Of a stretch of DNA of 64,000 bases, positions 16,890-29,160 are shown piece by piece; position 1 is the stretch's first letter; the number at the start of each line of letters is the position of its first letter. The DNA is from Streptomyces durmitorensis (lineage in GTDB: Bacteria > Actinomycetota > Actinomycetes > Streptomycetales > Streptomycetaceae). The stretch is taken from positions 7,316,001 to 7,380,000 of the forward strand of contig NZ_CP097289.1 of NCBI RefSeq assembly GCF_023498005.1, read 5' to 3'. The notes below the pieces were generated by a model, which did not search any database, was not told the DNA's origin, and was given only the letters and a program-made list of their open reading frames with translations. The position numbers were made by a program, and so were the translations under genes.

Positions 16890-18362
16890 ATGAACGACCA
16901 GATCCAGCCCGAAGGCTCGGCTGAACACGAGCACGGGGCGCTTGGCGATGCCGAGTACGCGGAGTTCATGGAGCTCGCCGCGGAAGAGGGCTTCGACGCC
17001 GAAGACGTCGAAGGCGCGATCGGCGATGCGGGCCACGGCCCGCTGCCCGTGCTCGCCGTCATCGGACGCCCCAACGTCGGCAAGTCGACCCTCGTCAACC
17101 GCATCATCGGCCGCCGCGAGGCCGTCGTCGAGGACCGCCCCGGCGTGACCCGCGACCGCGTGACGTACGAGGCCGAGTGGGCGGGCCGCCGCTTCAAGCT
17201 TGTCGACACCGGCGGCTGGGAGCAGGACGTCCTCGGCATCGACGCGTCCGTGGCCGCCCAGGCCGAGTACGCGATCGAGGCGGCCGACGCGGTCGTCTTC
17301 GTCGTGGACGCCACCGTCGGCGCCACCGACACGGACGAGGCGGTCGTCCGGCTGCTCCGCAAGTCGGGCAAGCCCGTCGTCCTGTGCGCCAACAAGGTCG
17401 ACGGCCAGTCCGGCGAGGCCGACGCCACCGCCCTGTGGGCCCTGGGCCTCGGCGAGCCGCACCCTGTCTCCGCCCTGCACGGCCGTGGCACCGGCGACAT
17501 GCTGGACGCCGTCCTTGACGCGCTGCCCGAGGCACCCGCCACGACCTTCGGCCTCGCGGTCGGCGGTCCGCGCCGCATCGCGCTGATCGGCCGCCCGAAC
17601 GTCGGCAAGTCGTCGCTGCTCAACAAGGTGGCGAACGAGGACCGCGTGGTCGTCAACGAGGTCGCGGGCACCACCCGTGACCCGGTCGACGAGTTGATCG
17701 AGCTCGGCGGCGTCGTCTGGAAGTTCGTGGACACCGCGGGCATCCGCAAGCGCGTCCACCTCCAGCAGGGCGCCGACTACTACGCCTCGCTGCGCACGGC
17801 CGCCGCCGTCGAGAAGGCGGAGGTCGCGGTCATCCTGATCGACGCCAGCGAGTCGATCAGCGTCCAGGACCAGCGCATCGTCACGATGGCCGTCGAGGCG
17901 GGCCGCGCCATCGTCGTCGCGTTCAACAAGTGGGACGTCCTCGACGAGGAGCGCCGCTATTACCTGGAGCGGGAGATCGAGACCGAGCTCCTCCAGGTCG
18001 CGTGGGCCCCGCGCGTCAACGTCTCCGCCGAGACCGGCCGCCACATGGAGAAGCTCGTCCCGGCGATCGAGACGGCCCTCGCGGGCTGGGAGACGCGCGT
18101 CCCGACCGGGCGGCTCAACGCCTTCCTCGGCGAGCTCGTGGCCTCCCACCCGCACCCGATCCGGGGCGGCAAGCAGCCCCGCATCCTCTTCGGCACGCAG
18201 GCGGGCACGAAGCCGCCGCGGTTCGTGCTCTTCTCCTCCGGCTTCATCGAGCACGGCTACCGCCGCTTCGTGGAGCGCAGGCTCCGCGAGGAGTTCGGCT
18301 TCGAGGGCACGCCGATCCACATCTCGGTGCGGGTGCGCGAGAAGCGCGGCCGCAAGAAGTAA
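16890..18362 (+). CDS. der: ribosome biogenesis GTPase Der (EngA)
   Basis: A 490-residue GTPase for 50S subunit maturation with tandem G domains. G1 loops are GRPNVGKS at residues 59-66 and again near 233-240; DxxG motifs are DTGG and DTAG; NKxD motifs are NKVD and NKWD. The C-terminal KH-like domain ends with [15 protein letters not shown]. The first 50 residues are an acidic extension usual in actinobacteria. ATG 16890 has AGAGGT at 16875-16880. A very strong terminator follows. Confidence 0.98.
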   Translation: MNDQIQPEGSAEHEHGALGDAEYAEFMELAAEEGFDAEDVEGAIGDAGHGPLPVLAVIGRPNVGKSTLVNRIIGRREAVVEDRPGVTRDRVTYEAEWAGRRFKLVDTGGWEQDVLGIDASVAAQAEYAIEAADAVVFVVDATVGATDTDEAVVRLLRKSGKPVVLCANKVDGQSGEADATALWALGLGEPHPVSALHGRGTGDMLDAVLDALPEAPATTFGLAVGGPRRIALIGRPNVGKSSLLNKVANEDRVVVNEVAGTTRDPVDELIELGGVVWKFVDTAGIRKRVHLQQGADYYASLRTAAAVEKAEVAVILIDASESISVQDQRIVTMAVEAGRAIVVAFNKWDVLDEERRYYLEREIETELLQVAWAPRVNVSAETGRHMEKLVPAIETALAGWETRVPTGRLNAFLGELVASHPHPIRGGKQPRILFGTQAGTKPPRFVLFSSGFIEHGYRRFVERRLREEFGFEGTPIHISVRVREKRGRKK

Positions 18363-18376
18363 GCACGGACGGACCG

Positions 18377-18423
18377 ATGGGCCGGGCCCCGCCTTCATGT
18401 GGAAGGCGGGGCCCGGCCCATCG
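18377..18423 (+). terminator. bidirectional terminator between der and the convergent gene
   Basis: Perfect 21-bp stem (18377-18397 with 18403-18423) and a 5-nt loop. It starts 14 bp after the der stop and ends 16 bp before the stop of the convergent gene, so it can serve both. Confidence 0.95.
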
Positions 18424-18439
18424 CGTCGGCGGCGGCGCC

Positions 18440-18796
18440 TCAGATCCCCCTGCGCGGCCCCGGCGGCAGCGCCGCGGGGAACTGCTGGTGCATGGTGCCG
18501 TGCTGCTCGTGGCCGTAGCGGGTGACGTGCAGCTGGCTGAAGGTGTTGTGCCGCTGGTCGTGCCGGTCGCCGACACGGTGCGTGCCGTACGGCGCGCTGC
18601 CGAACGACGTGAAGCCCAGATCCTCCTCGCCGGTCCGGTCTCCCGGAAGGGCCTTGAACGACCTGCGGTACTCCGAGTAGAGCGCGTCGTAGATCGGTGT
18701 GGCCGAGTGGTCGGCCCCCGTCTCCTGCGCCGAGCGCATGGAGGGGATGGGGGACTGGTACGCCGGCCGGGGGCGGGAGGGGTCGTATGTGTGCAC
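18440..18796 (-). CDS. small conserved-looking protein of unknown function
   Basis: A 118-residue hydrophilic protein from GTG 18796 (MHTYDPSRPRPAYQSPIPS...). An ATG at 18739 would give 99 residues starting MRSAQETGADHSATPIYDAL. It has no signal peptide or membrane segment. The central part is Tyr/Arg-rich (YDALYSEYRRSFKALPGDRTGEE) and the second half is His/Gln-rich (DRHDQRHNTFSQLHVTRYGHEQHG). Third-position GC stays high back to 18796, which is why the longer form is listed. It is convergent with der. I do not recognise a family. Confidence 0.65.
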   Translation of the reverse strand: MHTYDPSRPRPAYQSPIPSMRSAQETGADHSATPIYDALYSEYRRSFKALPGDRTGEEDLGFTSFGSAPYGTHRVGDRHDQRHNTFSQLHVTRYGHEQHGTMHQQFPAALPPGPRRGI

Positions 18797-18917
18797 GTAT
18801 GTGCCAACGACCCCGTCCGCGTACGGATGCGGGGGCCGCGCCGCTTTCACGGGGCGCCGGGAGCATGACCGGCGCAGAGGGGACCCGGGGCGTGGCGGCG
18901 GCGCGGCCCGCGGGGGC

Positions 18918-19763
18918 TCAGGTGCCGGCGAGCGGCATCGCCGCCGCGACCAGACGCCCGTGCACCGCCGCCTTGTCCAGGGCGCCGCGCAGCAGGTCCT
19001 CGCGGGGCTGGCGGCCGATGGAGCCGACCGGCGCCGCGAACAGGAGCACCGTCTGCAGCTTGTTGGCCGCGGCCCGCCAGGCCTCGGTGACCTGGAGCGG
19101 GTGGTGGGCCTGCCACCAGGCGACGGGGGAGCCTTCCCCAAGCGCTCGGCTTCGCTCGTGCAGGGGAGACCCCAATCCCGCGCCGGGCTGGAGCACGGCG
19201 TGCAGCTGGCCCGCGGCGAGCAGCACGGACCAGCCGTGCAGCACCGGGGGTACGCCGTCGAGGGAGGCCACCGGGTGGAAGCCCTGCTCGACCAGGAGCT
19301 GGAGGAAGTCGTCGCCGCCGCCGGGCGCGGAGCCGGGGCGCGCGATGGCGCCGGTCGGCTCGACGACGAGCGCGGGCCGCAGCTCGCCCTCGATGAGGAC
19401 GAGACCGCTGGTCACGCCGAGGACCGCCTGGTCGGGCACTCCCTCGCCGGGAGCGGGGGCGGGGACCCCGGCGAGGCCGGTGCCGTCCTCGCCGGTGATC
19501 GAGCGGACGGCGCCCTGGAGCTGCTCCTCGGAGACCTGGACGATCTGGGAGGGCAGGCAGGTGGCGTGGGCGAAGGCGAGTACGGCGGTCTCGTCGCCGA
19601 TGAACAGGACCGTGCTGGTGCGTTCCTGCTCCGTGTCGCCGGGGGTGCGGCAGGAGGTGCAGTCGTAACTGCCCGGGGCGTTCTCTCCGGCGAGCAGCCG
19701 GTCGGCTTCTTCGTCGCCGATCTCGGCGCGGACGTCGTCGCCGACGTCGAGCATGCGCGGCAC
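18918..19763 (-). CDS. uncharacterised protein with N-terminal CxxC...HxxC pair and an embedded repeat
   Basis: A 281-residue cytoplasmic protein of no recognised family. C35/C38 and H66/C69 could form a zinc site. Long hydrophobic strands follow (GLVLIEGELRPALVVEPTG; GWSVLLAAGQLHAVLQPG). GTG 19763 has a clean GAGGAG (complement of 19771-19776). A palindromic dispersed repeat (19125-19172) lies in frame and encodes GSPLHERSRALGEGSP at about residues 198-213, so the gene tolerates a 16-codon-scale insertion. Its promoter shares the 525-bp region with the divergent rpf gene. Confidence 0.75.
   Translation of the reverse strand: MPRMLDVGDDVRAEIGDEEADRLLAGENAPGSYDCTSCRTPGDTEQERTSTVLFIGDETAVLAFAHATCLPSQIVQVSEEQLQGAVRSITGEDGTGLAGVPAPAPGEGVPDQAVLGVTSGLVLIEGELRPALVVEPTGAIARPGSAPGGGDDFLQLLVEQGFHPVASLDGVPPVLHGWSVLLAAGQLHAVLQPGAGLGSPLHERSRALGEGSPVAWWQAHHPLQVTEAWRAAANKLQTVLLFAAPVGSIGRQPREDLLRGALDKAAVHGRLVAAAMPLAGT
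19125..19172. repeat. dispersed palindromic repeat inside a coding region
   Basis: GGGGGAGCCTTCCCC, then AAGCGCTCGGCTTCGCTCGTG, then CAGGGGAGACCCC: G-rich and C-rich arms around a conserved centre. From memory this resembles a repeat present in many copies between Streptomyces genes. Here it sits in frame in the 18918-19763 gene. Confidence 0.7.
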
Positions 19764-19950
19764 GGGTGGCTCCTCGGAATCGTTGCGTGCGGACCGGGGG
19801 TGCCCGGCTCATAAGAAGACAACGGGCGATCAGTGGCGCAAGTCACGCGCGAAGGCGAACGGAATCGAACCATCCGCAGCGGAGGGTGAGTTGCCCGGTG
19901 GAATCCGTCACTCCGCGCCAACGTCTACTGCGTACAGGGAAGTTGGGCCG

Positions 19951-19964
19951 GTGAGCTGGGTCAC
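19951..19964. promoter_or_regulatory. Crp-type binding site
   Basis: GTGAGCTGGGTCAC fits both the classical GTGA-N6-TCAC palindrome and the Streptomyces form GTG-N6-GNCAC. It lies in the 525-bp gap (19764-20288) between the divergent gene ending this side at 19763 and rpf, about 150 bp upstream of the predicted rpf start site. Crp is known to act on germination and cell-wall hydrolase genes in Streptomyces; binding here is inferred. Confidence 0.6.
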
Positions 19965-20077
19965 AGATCGCCGTGGCGACAGGTCGACAAATCCTGAAAT
20001 CAGGGAATTAAGTGGCTGGCTTGAATTCGCCGATACTCCCGGTAACGGTCAACTGGCCTGGAATGACAAGGAGTTGG

Positions 20078-20107
20078 TTGGTATCGGGGCGAGTGGGCGC
20101 CTAGATT
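20078..20107 (+). promoter_or_regulatory. candidate promoter of the first rpf gene
   Basis: TTGGTA (20078-20083) and TAGATT (20102-20107) are spaced by 18 nt, predicting a start near 20114 and a leader of about 175 nt. Confidence 0.45.
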
Positions 20108-20113
20108 CCACCG

Positions 20114-20933
<820 letters not shown>

Positions 20934-21050
20934 GTTCCGCCCTTCAGGGGTGTGGCCCTGCTCTGGCGTGGCCCTGCTCGGTCGGCCGACCGGGTGGGGC
21001 CACGTCCGTGGCGGCGCGGCACGGCCTCGCGCCGGGGTGGCGCTGCCTAG

Positions 21051-22415
<1,365 letters not shown>

Positions 22416-22419
<4 letters not shown>

Positions 22420-25229
22420 GGGGCCGCCCGGTGGAGTACCTCGGTCGGCGGGCCCGAGGTGATGATGCGGCCCGCTGCCATGACGTGCACGGTGTCGGCG
22501 AGGTTCGCGACCAGGTCGATGTCGTGCTCGACCACCAGGAGTGCCATGCCGTCGGCCGCCAGGGCCCGCAGGATGCGGGCCAGCGCGGCGACTTCGGCGC
22601 TGTCCAGGCCTGCTGCGGGCTCGTCCAGGAGGAGGGTGTGGGGCCGGCCTGCCAGGGCTCGGGCGAGTTCTACGCGTCTGAGGGTGCCGGTGGGGAGGTC
22701 TGCGGCGGGGTGGTGGCGGGTGTTGTCGCCGTGGAGGGAGAGGAGGCGGAGGGCCTGGGTGGTGGTCCCGGTCTCAGGGCTGTGGGCGCGGGCCGCCTGT
22801 TCCGCGCCTACTTGGACGTTCTCCGTGATGGTCAGTGACGGGAAGACCGCCAGTTGCTGGAACGTGCGGGCCACGCCCAGGCGGGTGCGGGCGTGGGCGG
22901 GGGTGCGGGTGATGTCGTGGCCGTCGTAGGTGATCTGGCCCTTGTCGGGGCGGAGGGTGCCGGCGAGGCAGTGGAAGAGGGTGCTCTTGCCTGCGCCGTT
23001 GGGGCCTACTACGGCGGTGATGTGGCCGGGGGGCACGGAGAGGTCCACGCCGTCGAGGGCGGTGAAGCCGTTGTAGGTGGCGGTGATTCCGTGAGCCGCC
23101 AAGGGGTGGTGCGGGGTTTCGCGGCGGGATCCGCTCGGGGGCGGGGCCGCCTCGGTATGTCCGTCCTCGCTATCGCCCGGTGGCCGCGGGGCTGCTTCGG
23201 CTCCGGAGCGCCGCGAACCGTGCTCCGGGCGGACATACCGAACCGTCCCCAGGGGCCGCGATGGCGTCTGCGGGCCGGTGAGACTCTCGCTGCGGGGCAA
23301 TCGGGTGGGTGGGCGGGAAAGCTTGTTCGTCCAGGGGCGGATGCGGGGTGAACGGGCGGGTGGGTGGGAGGGCTTGTTCGTTGAGGTGGGGCTGCGGGGT
23401 GATCGGGAGGTAGGGGCCAGAGCGCTGCGGGCCCGGTGGCCCAGGGGGGTCAGGGACAGGCGGCGGGTCCACCCGGCGGTGGTCGGAACACGGCCGGTCA
23501 GGACCGCGAGGACACCGATCAAGGCCGCCGCCACACCGCCCCGCGCCCCCGCGTCCAGCCCCACCAGCAGCGCCGCCGCAACGAGCGCCCCCAGGAGGCT
23601 GTCCGCGCCGAGGACCACCACCGCCGCGAACCAGAGGAGCCCGCGCACGGGGTCGTACGCGGCGGGGTCGAAGGCCCGTAGGCCCATGCCCAGCATCCCG
23701 CCCCCCAGAGCGGCCAGCGCCGCACCGGCCACGAAGGCCGTGAGCTTCAGGCTGCGCACCGGCACGCCCGCGGCCGCCGCCCCCGCCTCGTGGTCCCGCA
23801 TCGCGGCCAGCGCGCGCCCCATGCGGCCCCGGCGCATGCTGAAGGCGAAGAGCAACGCCGCGGCGAGCAGGGCCAGTTCCAGGACGTAGAACGCGCGGTC
23901 GCTGTCGAAGCCCGCAGGGCGGTCCAGGGTGAGGCCCGACGTCGCGTACGGCTGGGCGAAGACGAAGCGGCTGACGCCGACGCCTACCGCGAAGGTCGCG
24001 AGGGCGAGCGCCAGGCCGCGGCGGCTGATCGCGGGCCAGCCGGTGAGGAGGCCGAGCGGGGCCACCAGGAGGACGGCCACGGCCAGGGCGGGGAGGTGCG
24101 GGAGCTCGGGCAGCCCCGGGAAGCGGCCCGCCGTGAGCAGCGCGGTGAAGAGCGCGCCCAGGCCCGCGTACGCCGCCTGGCCGAGCGAGATCTGGCCGCC
24201 TCTGCCGGTGACGATCACCAGGGAGAGGAGGATCACCGCAAGGGCCGGGACCTGGACCGAGGTCGTCAGGTCCGAGCCCGCGAAGCCCAGCGGGATGAGG
24301 AAGAGGACCGCCGCCACTATCCACGCGCCCGGAGGCGTCGGGACGCGCGCCGTCACCGTGCGGGGGAGCGTGTTCTGCGAGCCGATGCCCGGGAGCACCA
24401 GGGCCGCGACGAGGAGGGCCACCACGAAGAGGTTGGCTCCCAGGGCCTGGACGAGTGGTTCCGCCCAGCCCGATGGGTGCAGGCGGGTCAGCTGGCTCTG
24501 GGCCACGCCGAGGCCGAGGGCCACGATCACCGCGATGGACAGGCTCCGCATGCGGGCCGCCACCGCCACCGCCATGACCTCCATGACCAGGAGCGGCATG
24601 CCGTACGGGTCGAGGCGTACGAAGGGGGCGAGCAGTGCGCCGGTCAGACCTGCCGTGAACGCGCCGAACGCCCAGCCCGCGGATGCCACCCGGTCCGCGT
24701 CGATGCCGCTGAGGACCGCGAGAGGGCGGTTGTCGACCACGGCCCGCAGTTCGCTGCCGAAGCGGGTCCAGCGGGTGATCGCCCAGACCGTGGTGGCGAG
24801 GGCGACCGTCACGGCCAGCGGGGCCCAGGGATCCGCCGATACGAGGGTGGGGGCGTCCGCCTTCGCCCCTGGGCCCCAGATCAGGGCGGCGCCTCCGACC
24901 AGGAGGATGAAGACGCCGATGGACGCCACCAGGGTCTGGGCCGGGTCGCTGCCCAGGACCGACAAGGGGCGGAAGACCGTCTTCTCCAGGAGCAGGCCGA
25001 TGGCCGGGGCGACGAGGAGGAGCGTGACCGCCGTGGCGAGCGGAAGGGGCCAGTGCCACTGAACCGTCAGTTCGCGCAGGACGTACGCGCAGACCATCGC
25101 GATCGCGCCGTGCGCGAAGTTCAGGACGCCGGTCGCGCGGTACGTGACGATCAGGCCGATGCCGGTGAGGGCCGCCGCGCTGCCGACCGCGAGCCCGGCC
25201 AGCGTCAGGTCGTAGCTCAGGGAGGCCAC
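22416..25229 (-). CDS. LivH-LivM-LivG fusion: two permease domains and one ATPase in one polypeptide
   Basis: A 937-residue fusion from GTG 25229. Residues about 1-290 are LivH-like (GIGLIVTYRATGVLNFAHGA). Residues 300-600 are LivM-like (VIVTGRGGQISLGQAAYAGLGA). Residues about 600-710 are a Pro/Ser/Arg linker encoded partly by a 51-bp tandem repeat. Residues about 715-937 are a LivG ATPase with Walker A GPNGAGKST and DEPAAGLDSAEV; the region before the DEP motif reads DLPTGTLRRVELARAL, so the LSGGQ signature is degenerate (PTGTL). Separate livH, livM and livG are the rule. It lies 4 bp after a membrane-protein gene and overlaps livF. It should import branched-chain amino acids or similar ligands. 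Confidence 0.93.
23292..23407. repeat. 51-bp tandem repeat in the LivM-LivG linker
   Basis: Two full units (23292-23342, 23343-23393) and a 14-bp third start (23394-23407), each beginning GCGGGG(C/T)RA. The 51-bp period is 17 codons, so the frame is kept. The first unit shares about 30 bp with the intergenic repeat at 15316-15345. Confidence 0.85.
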
Positions 25230-25233
25230 CGGG

Positions 25234-25743
25234 TCATCGCTCCGGGGGCGGAGTGGTGGTCGGCTGCGGTTCGCAGATGGGGCAGGGGCTCAGGTCGCCG
25301 GTCGCGAGGATGCGGGCGTCCGCGGGGACCGCTTCCGCTTTCCCTGCCACCAGGGGGCAGTCCGCCCGGTGCCAGAGGGTTCCGCCGGGGATCATCAGCG
25401 AGTCGCCGCTGGTCGCCACGGGGGCCTGCCGGTCGGTGGCTTCGGTGGGCGTCCCCGCCGTCACCAGGAGCTCGTACAGCTCCTCCACGCGGGCCGTGGA
25501 CAGGGCGCTTCTGCCGTGGGTGAAGAGCACGGCCCCGGCGATGATCAGTGCCGCGCCCGGCACCGTGCACGACGCCAGATACGGAAGCTGGCGCTCGGCG
25601 AAGCGCTCGCCGGACATGCCGTACCAGCCGACCACGCAGAGCACCGCACCGGTGGCGAGGGCGGCGAAGGCCACCCAGAGGAGCGGGCGCACGGCACGGA
25701 GCCGGGCCGAACTGGCTGTCTGATCCGGTTGAGCCGCCCGCAT
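25234..25743 (-). CDS. small membrane protein with Cys/His C-terminal domain
   Basis: A 169-residue protein from ATG 25743, supported by AGGGG (complement of 25749-25754); an ATG at 25761 adds six residues. It has two hydrophobic segments (about residues 20-43 and 60-80) with a short loop. The cytoplasmic part ends with GGTLWHRADCPLVAGK and LSPCPICEPQ, i.e. C/H residues that could bind metal. Its stop is 4 bp before the LivHMG start, so it is the first gene of that transporter operon. Function unknown. Confidence 0.75.
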   Translation of the reverse strand: MRAAQPDQTASSARLRAVRPLLWVAFAALATGAVLCVVGWYGMSGERFAERQLPYLASCTVPGAALIIAGAVLFTHGRSALSTARVEELYELLVTAGTPTEATDRQAPVATSGDSLMIPGGTLWHRADCPLVAGKAEAVPADARILATGDLSPCPICEPQPTTTPPPER

Positions 25744-25878
25744 CTGCGCCCCCTGGGACACGTTCGTAGCGTCGGTGGGCTGTCCATGTCAGCCGATGGC
25801 TTGCACTATGCCTTCTGCAAGCTGACCCTGAAAGCACCGGGCCCTGATGGTCCGGACCGACACCCGGTGGTGAGCCAG

Positions 25879-26460
25879 ATGGTGCTCTGGACCAACCCCA
25901 GGCGGGGGAGCGATCTCAGGCGGGGAAGGGTGCGGAGCGCGGCGATGGCGGCTGCCGCGGTCCTGCTCGTCGCTCCGGCCGCCGTGGCATGCGGTGATGA
26001 CAGCGGCGGGGGCGGCGAGAGCGATCCGCCCAAGCCGTCCGCCGAGAAGTCGACCCAGGACGTCCCTTCGGACGCCCCTTCGGACGACGCGACCGCGCCC
26101 GCGGATCCGGCGGCGGCCGAGAAAGAGGTCAAGGAGAACTTCGAGAAGTTCTTCGATCCCGCCGTCTCCATGAAGGAGAAGGAGGCCGTTCTGGAGAACG
26201 GGCCGAAGATGCGCGCCGTCCTGAAGAGCTTCAGCGGCGACGAGCGCGGCGAGCAGGTCAGCGCCGAGGTCAACAAGGTCGAGTTCACCTCGGCGACCGA
26301 GGCGGACGTGACGTACGCACTGACTCTGAAGGGTGCCACCGCGCTGCCCTCCGCCTCGGGAACCTCCGTCAACGAGGACGACACCTGGAAGGTGTCCGTC
26401 AAGACTCTCTGCGCACTGGTGAAGCTGAGCGGCAATGCGTCGCCCGGTCCGGGCTGTTGA
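25879..26460 (+). CDS. putative lipoprotein
   Basis: A 193-residue protein from ATG 25879; a GTG at 25930 preceded by GGGGAAGG would give a more typical short signal peptide. The hydrophobic stretch AAAAVLLVAPAAVACG ends in a lipobox Cys. A Ser/Asp/Pro linker is followed by a folded domain (VKENFEKFFDPAVSMKEK...VTYALTLKGATALP...DDTWKVSVKTLCALVKLSG) of the size and style of NTF2/DUF4878-like lipoproteins. It overlaps the next gene by 26 bp and is divergent from the liv operon, suggesting an accessory role at the cell surface. Confidence 0.75.
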   Translation: MVLWTNPRRGSDLRRGRVRSAAMAAAAVLLVAPAAVACGDDSGGGGESDPPKPSAEKSTQDVPSDAPSDDATAPADPAAAEKEVKENFEKFFDPAVSMKEKEAVLENGPKMRAVLKSFSGDERGEQVSAEVNKVEFTSATEADVTYALTLKGATALPSASGTSVNEDDTWKVSVKTLCALVKLSGNASPGPGC

Positions 26461-27715
26461 GGCCCTTGCCGTAGCCGCGCTGCTCGTGGCGGTGGCGGGG
26501 TGCGGCAGCCGCCTCCCCGAGAGCGACTTCGAGGACAGGAGCACGGCGCCCGCCCCGTCGGGGGCGCCGGTCCGGGTCGGCATCATCACCAGCGCGACCA
26601 GCCCGGTCGGCGGCTCGGCGTTCACCGGGCCGCGGGACGGGGCCAAGGCGTACTTCGAGCGGCTCAACGCCCGGGGAGGCATCGACGGGCGCAAGGTCGA
26701 GGTGCGTACGTGCGACGACGGCGGCAGCGGCGTCGGCAACAACGCGTGTGTGCACAAGCTGGTCGACGAGGAGCGCGTCGTCGCGCTCGTCGCGACCAGT
26801 TCCCTCGACTACGCCGGGGCCTCTCGCGTCTCCCGCGCGCGCGTGCCCGACGTCGGGGGCCAGCCGATCGGGTCCGCGTACGACACCTATCCGCATCTGT
26901 ACGGGATCTACGGCAGCCTCGCCCCACGGAACGGGAAACCGGGCTGGGACGGCAAGCTGATCGGCGGGACCGAGGTCTACCGCTACTTCAAGCGGGAGCA
27001 GGGAGCACGGACCGCCGCCGTCGTCTCCTACAACCAGGCCGCCTCCGCCGCGTACGCCCGTCTGGTCACCCGGGGCCTGAAGGCCGAGGGCTACAAGGTG
27101 GTCACCGAGCAGGTCGACTTCGCGCTGCCCAACTTCCGCGCGGCGGCGGCCGACCTGAAGGAGCAGGGCGCCGACCTCGTCTTCGACGCGATGGACACCC
27201 ACGGGAACACGCAGCTGTGCGAGGCGATGGACGAGGTGGGGGCCAAGGTCACCGCCAAGGTCACCAACGTCCAGAACTGGACCTCCTCCGTGGCCGATGA
27301 CTACAAGGACGCACCGCGCTGCCGCAACGCCCTGTGGGCCACCGGCGCGAGCCGCAGCTACGAGGACACTGACCAGCCGGCCGTGCGTGAGTTCCGCGAC
27401 GCCATGAAGGACCACAAGGTGCTCTCCCAGTGGCAGCTGGAGGGCTGGGCGGCGGCCATGTGGTTCACGGACGCGGCGAAGTCCTGCCGGGGCGACGTCA
27501 CGCGCGCGTGCGTCGACCGCTTCATGAACCGGGGGAAGCCGTACACCGCGCGGGGGCTGCTGCTTCCGGTGACGTACGAGGAACGGGCCGATCCGCCCGA
27601 GACCCGTATGACCTGTGTGTCGGTGGCCCGCTGGAAGGACGGTGAGGGGTGGGTCACACAGGGAGACATGAACGAAAACTGCTTCGAGGTGCCGCAGCTC
27701 TCCTACCAGCCATGA
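26435..27715 (+). CDS. branched-chain amino-acid-type ABC substrate-binding lipoprotein (LivJ/K family)
   Basis: A 426-residue type I periplasmic-binding protein. The signal peptide ends in a lipobox (LLVAVAGCG). The fold starts at VRVGIITSATSPVGG, with GPRDGAKAYFERLNARGGIDGRKVEV and VVALVATSSLDYAGA as typical LivJ features. Conserved Cys pairs (CDDGGSG...NNAC; CRGDVTRAC) may form disulfides. It is probably the ligand-binding partner of the divergent LivHMG/LivF system. ATG 26435 lies inside the preceding lipoprotein gene. Confidence 0.9.
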   Translation: MRRPVRAVEALAVAALLVAVAGCGSRLPESDFEDRSTAPAPSGAPVRVGIITSATSPVGGSAFTGPRDGAKAYFERLNARGGIDGRKVEVRTCDDGGSGVGNNACVHKLVDEERVVALVATSSLDYAGASRVSRARVPDVGGQPIGSAYDTYPHLYGIYGSLAPRNGKPGWDGKLIGGTEVYRYFKREQGARTAAVVSYNQAASAAYARLVTRGLKAEGYKVVTEQVDFALPNFRAAAADLKEQGADLVFDAMDTHGNTQLCEAMDEVGAKVTAKVTNVQNWTSSVADDYKDAPRCRNALWATGASRSYEDTDQPAVREFRDAMKDHKVLSQWQLEGWAAAMWFTDAAKSCRGDVTRACVDRFMNRGKPYTARGLLLPVTYEERADPPETRMTCVSVARWKDGEGWVTQGDMNENCFEVPQLSYQP

Positions 27716-27879
27716 TGCGTGTACCTAGCAGGAAAGTTCCCGGAACCGGATACCAATGGCACAACTGTTCAGGAACAAGATGATGATGAAACCCAACCCT
27801 CTGTCCTTAATCCCCGTCTAACCCTGCGGTAGGCGGACGAGAGGGACTGTCCGCGGGGAAGCGTGGGATACGGGGACGC

Positions 27880-29160
27880 ATGCACATCTCTTTCCTTATT
27901 CACAACGCGTACGGAATCGGCGGGACGATCCGGACGACGTACAACTTGGCGAACACTCTCGCCGAGCAGCACGACGTCGAGATCGTCTCCGTCTTCCGGC
28001 ACCGTGACGCCCCCGTGTTCTCGCCCGACTCCCGCGTCAGGCTCAGTCACCTTGTCGACATGCGCAAGGACAGCCCCGGCTACGAGGGGGAGGCCGCCGA
28101 GGCCCTGCGGCCCGCCCGGACCTTCCCCAGCGCGGAAGGCCGCTACGACCAGTACAGCGCCCTCACCGACCGACGCATCGCCGAGCACCTCTCCTCGGTC
28201 AGCTCCGACGTGGTGGTCGGCACGCGGCCCGGCCTGAACGTGCACCTCGCCCGCGAGACCGCGCGCGGCCCGCTGCGCGTCGGCCAGGAGCACCTCACGC
28301 TCGACAGCCACTCCAAGGAACTGCGCCGTCAACTGCGCAGCGTCTATCCCCGCCTCGACGTCCTGACCACGACCACCGAGGCCGACGCCCGCGCCTACCG
28401 CCGCACCATGCGCCTGCCCGGCGTCCACGTCCAGGCCGTCCCCAACCCCGTGCCCGCGCCCGGCATCGAGCCCGCCGACGGCAACCAGAAGTGGGTCGTC
28501 GCGGCGGGACGGCTCGCCCCCGTCAAGCGGTACGACCTGCTGATCCGCGCCTTCGACCAGGTGCGCGCCGAGCGTCCCGACTGGCGGCTTCGGATATACG
28601 GCGGCGGCAAGCAGAAGGACAAGCTGCGCGCTCTGATCGACGAACTCGGCCTCTACAACCACGTCTTCCTGATGGGGCCCGCCCACCCCATCGAGCCCGA
28701 GTGGGCCAAGGGCTCCATCGCGGCCGTCACCTCCAGCCTGGAGTCCTTCGGCATGACGATCGTCGAGGCGATGCGCTGCGGCCTGCCCGTCGTCGCCACC
28801 GACTGCCCGCACGGGCCCGGCGAGATCATCGACAACGGCGTCGACGGACGCCTCGTCGAGGTCGGCAACCCCGACGCGATAGCGGGCGGACTGCTCGAAC
28901 TGATCAACAACGACACGCTGCGCCGGCGGATGGCGGGCGCCGCGCTCCAGGACTCCGAGCGCTTCGACCCGGCCCGCATCGCCGAGCGCTACGACGCGAT
29001 GTTCACCGGGATGCTCGCCCGCGGCGGCTCCTTCGGCGGCCGGGTGCGCGGCACGCTGCACCGCACCCGTGGCGCGCTCCTCGGCGGCGCGTACGCGGTA
29101 CGGGACATGGGACACGGGGTACCGACCAGCGGCATACAGACGAAGGGATCCACCGCATGA
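27880..29160 (+). CDS. glycosyltransferase family 4 (GT-B fold)
   Basis: A 426-residue GT-B transferase with N-terminal ISFLIHNAYGIGGTIRTTYNLA (GGT acceptor loop), central WVVAAGRLAPVKRYDLLIRAF, and the nucleotide-sugar motif ESFGMTIVEAMRCGLPVVATD (EX7E). No signal or membrane segment is present; it probably acts at the inner membrane face on a cell-envelope glycan. ATG 27880 has GGGGAC upstream. The 164-bp leader (27716-27879) is AT-richer than its surroundings. It overlaps the next gene by ATGA. Donor and acceptor are unknown. Confidence 0.93.
   Translation: MHISFLIHNAYGIGGTIRTTYNLANTLAEQHDVEIVSVFRHRDAPVFSPDSRVRLSHLVDMRKDSPGYEGEAAEALRPARTFPSAEGRYDQYSALTDRRIAEHLSSVSSDVVVGTRPGLNVHLARETARGPLRVGQEHLTLDSHSKELRRQLRSVYPRLDVLTTTTEADARAYRRTMRLPGVHVQAVPNPVPAPGIEPADGNQKWVVAAGRLAPVKRYDLLIRAFDQVRAERPDWRLRIYGGGKQKDKLRALIDELGLYNHVFLMGPAHPIEPEWAKGSIAAVTSSLESFGMTIVEAMRCGLPVVATDCPHGPGEIIDNGVDGRLVEVGNPDAIAGGLLELINNDTLRRRMAGAALQDSERFDPARIAERYDAMFTGMLARGGSFGGRVRGTLHRTRGALLGGAYAVRDMGHGVPTSGIQTKGSTA

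Noticed and set aside
19855..19885. tRNA-like T-loop resemblance (GGAATCGAACC on the plus strand)
   Set aside because: No acceptor, anticodon or D stems can be formed around it.
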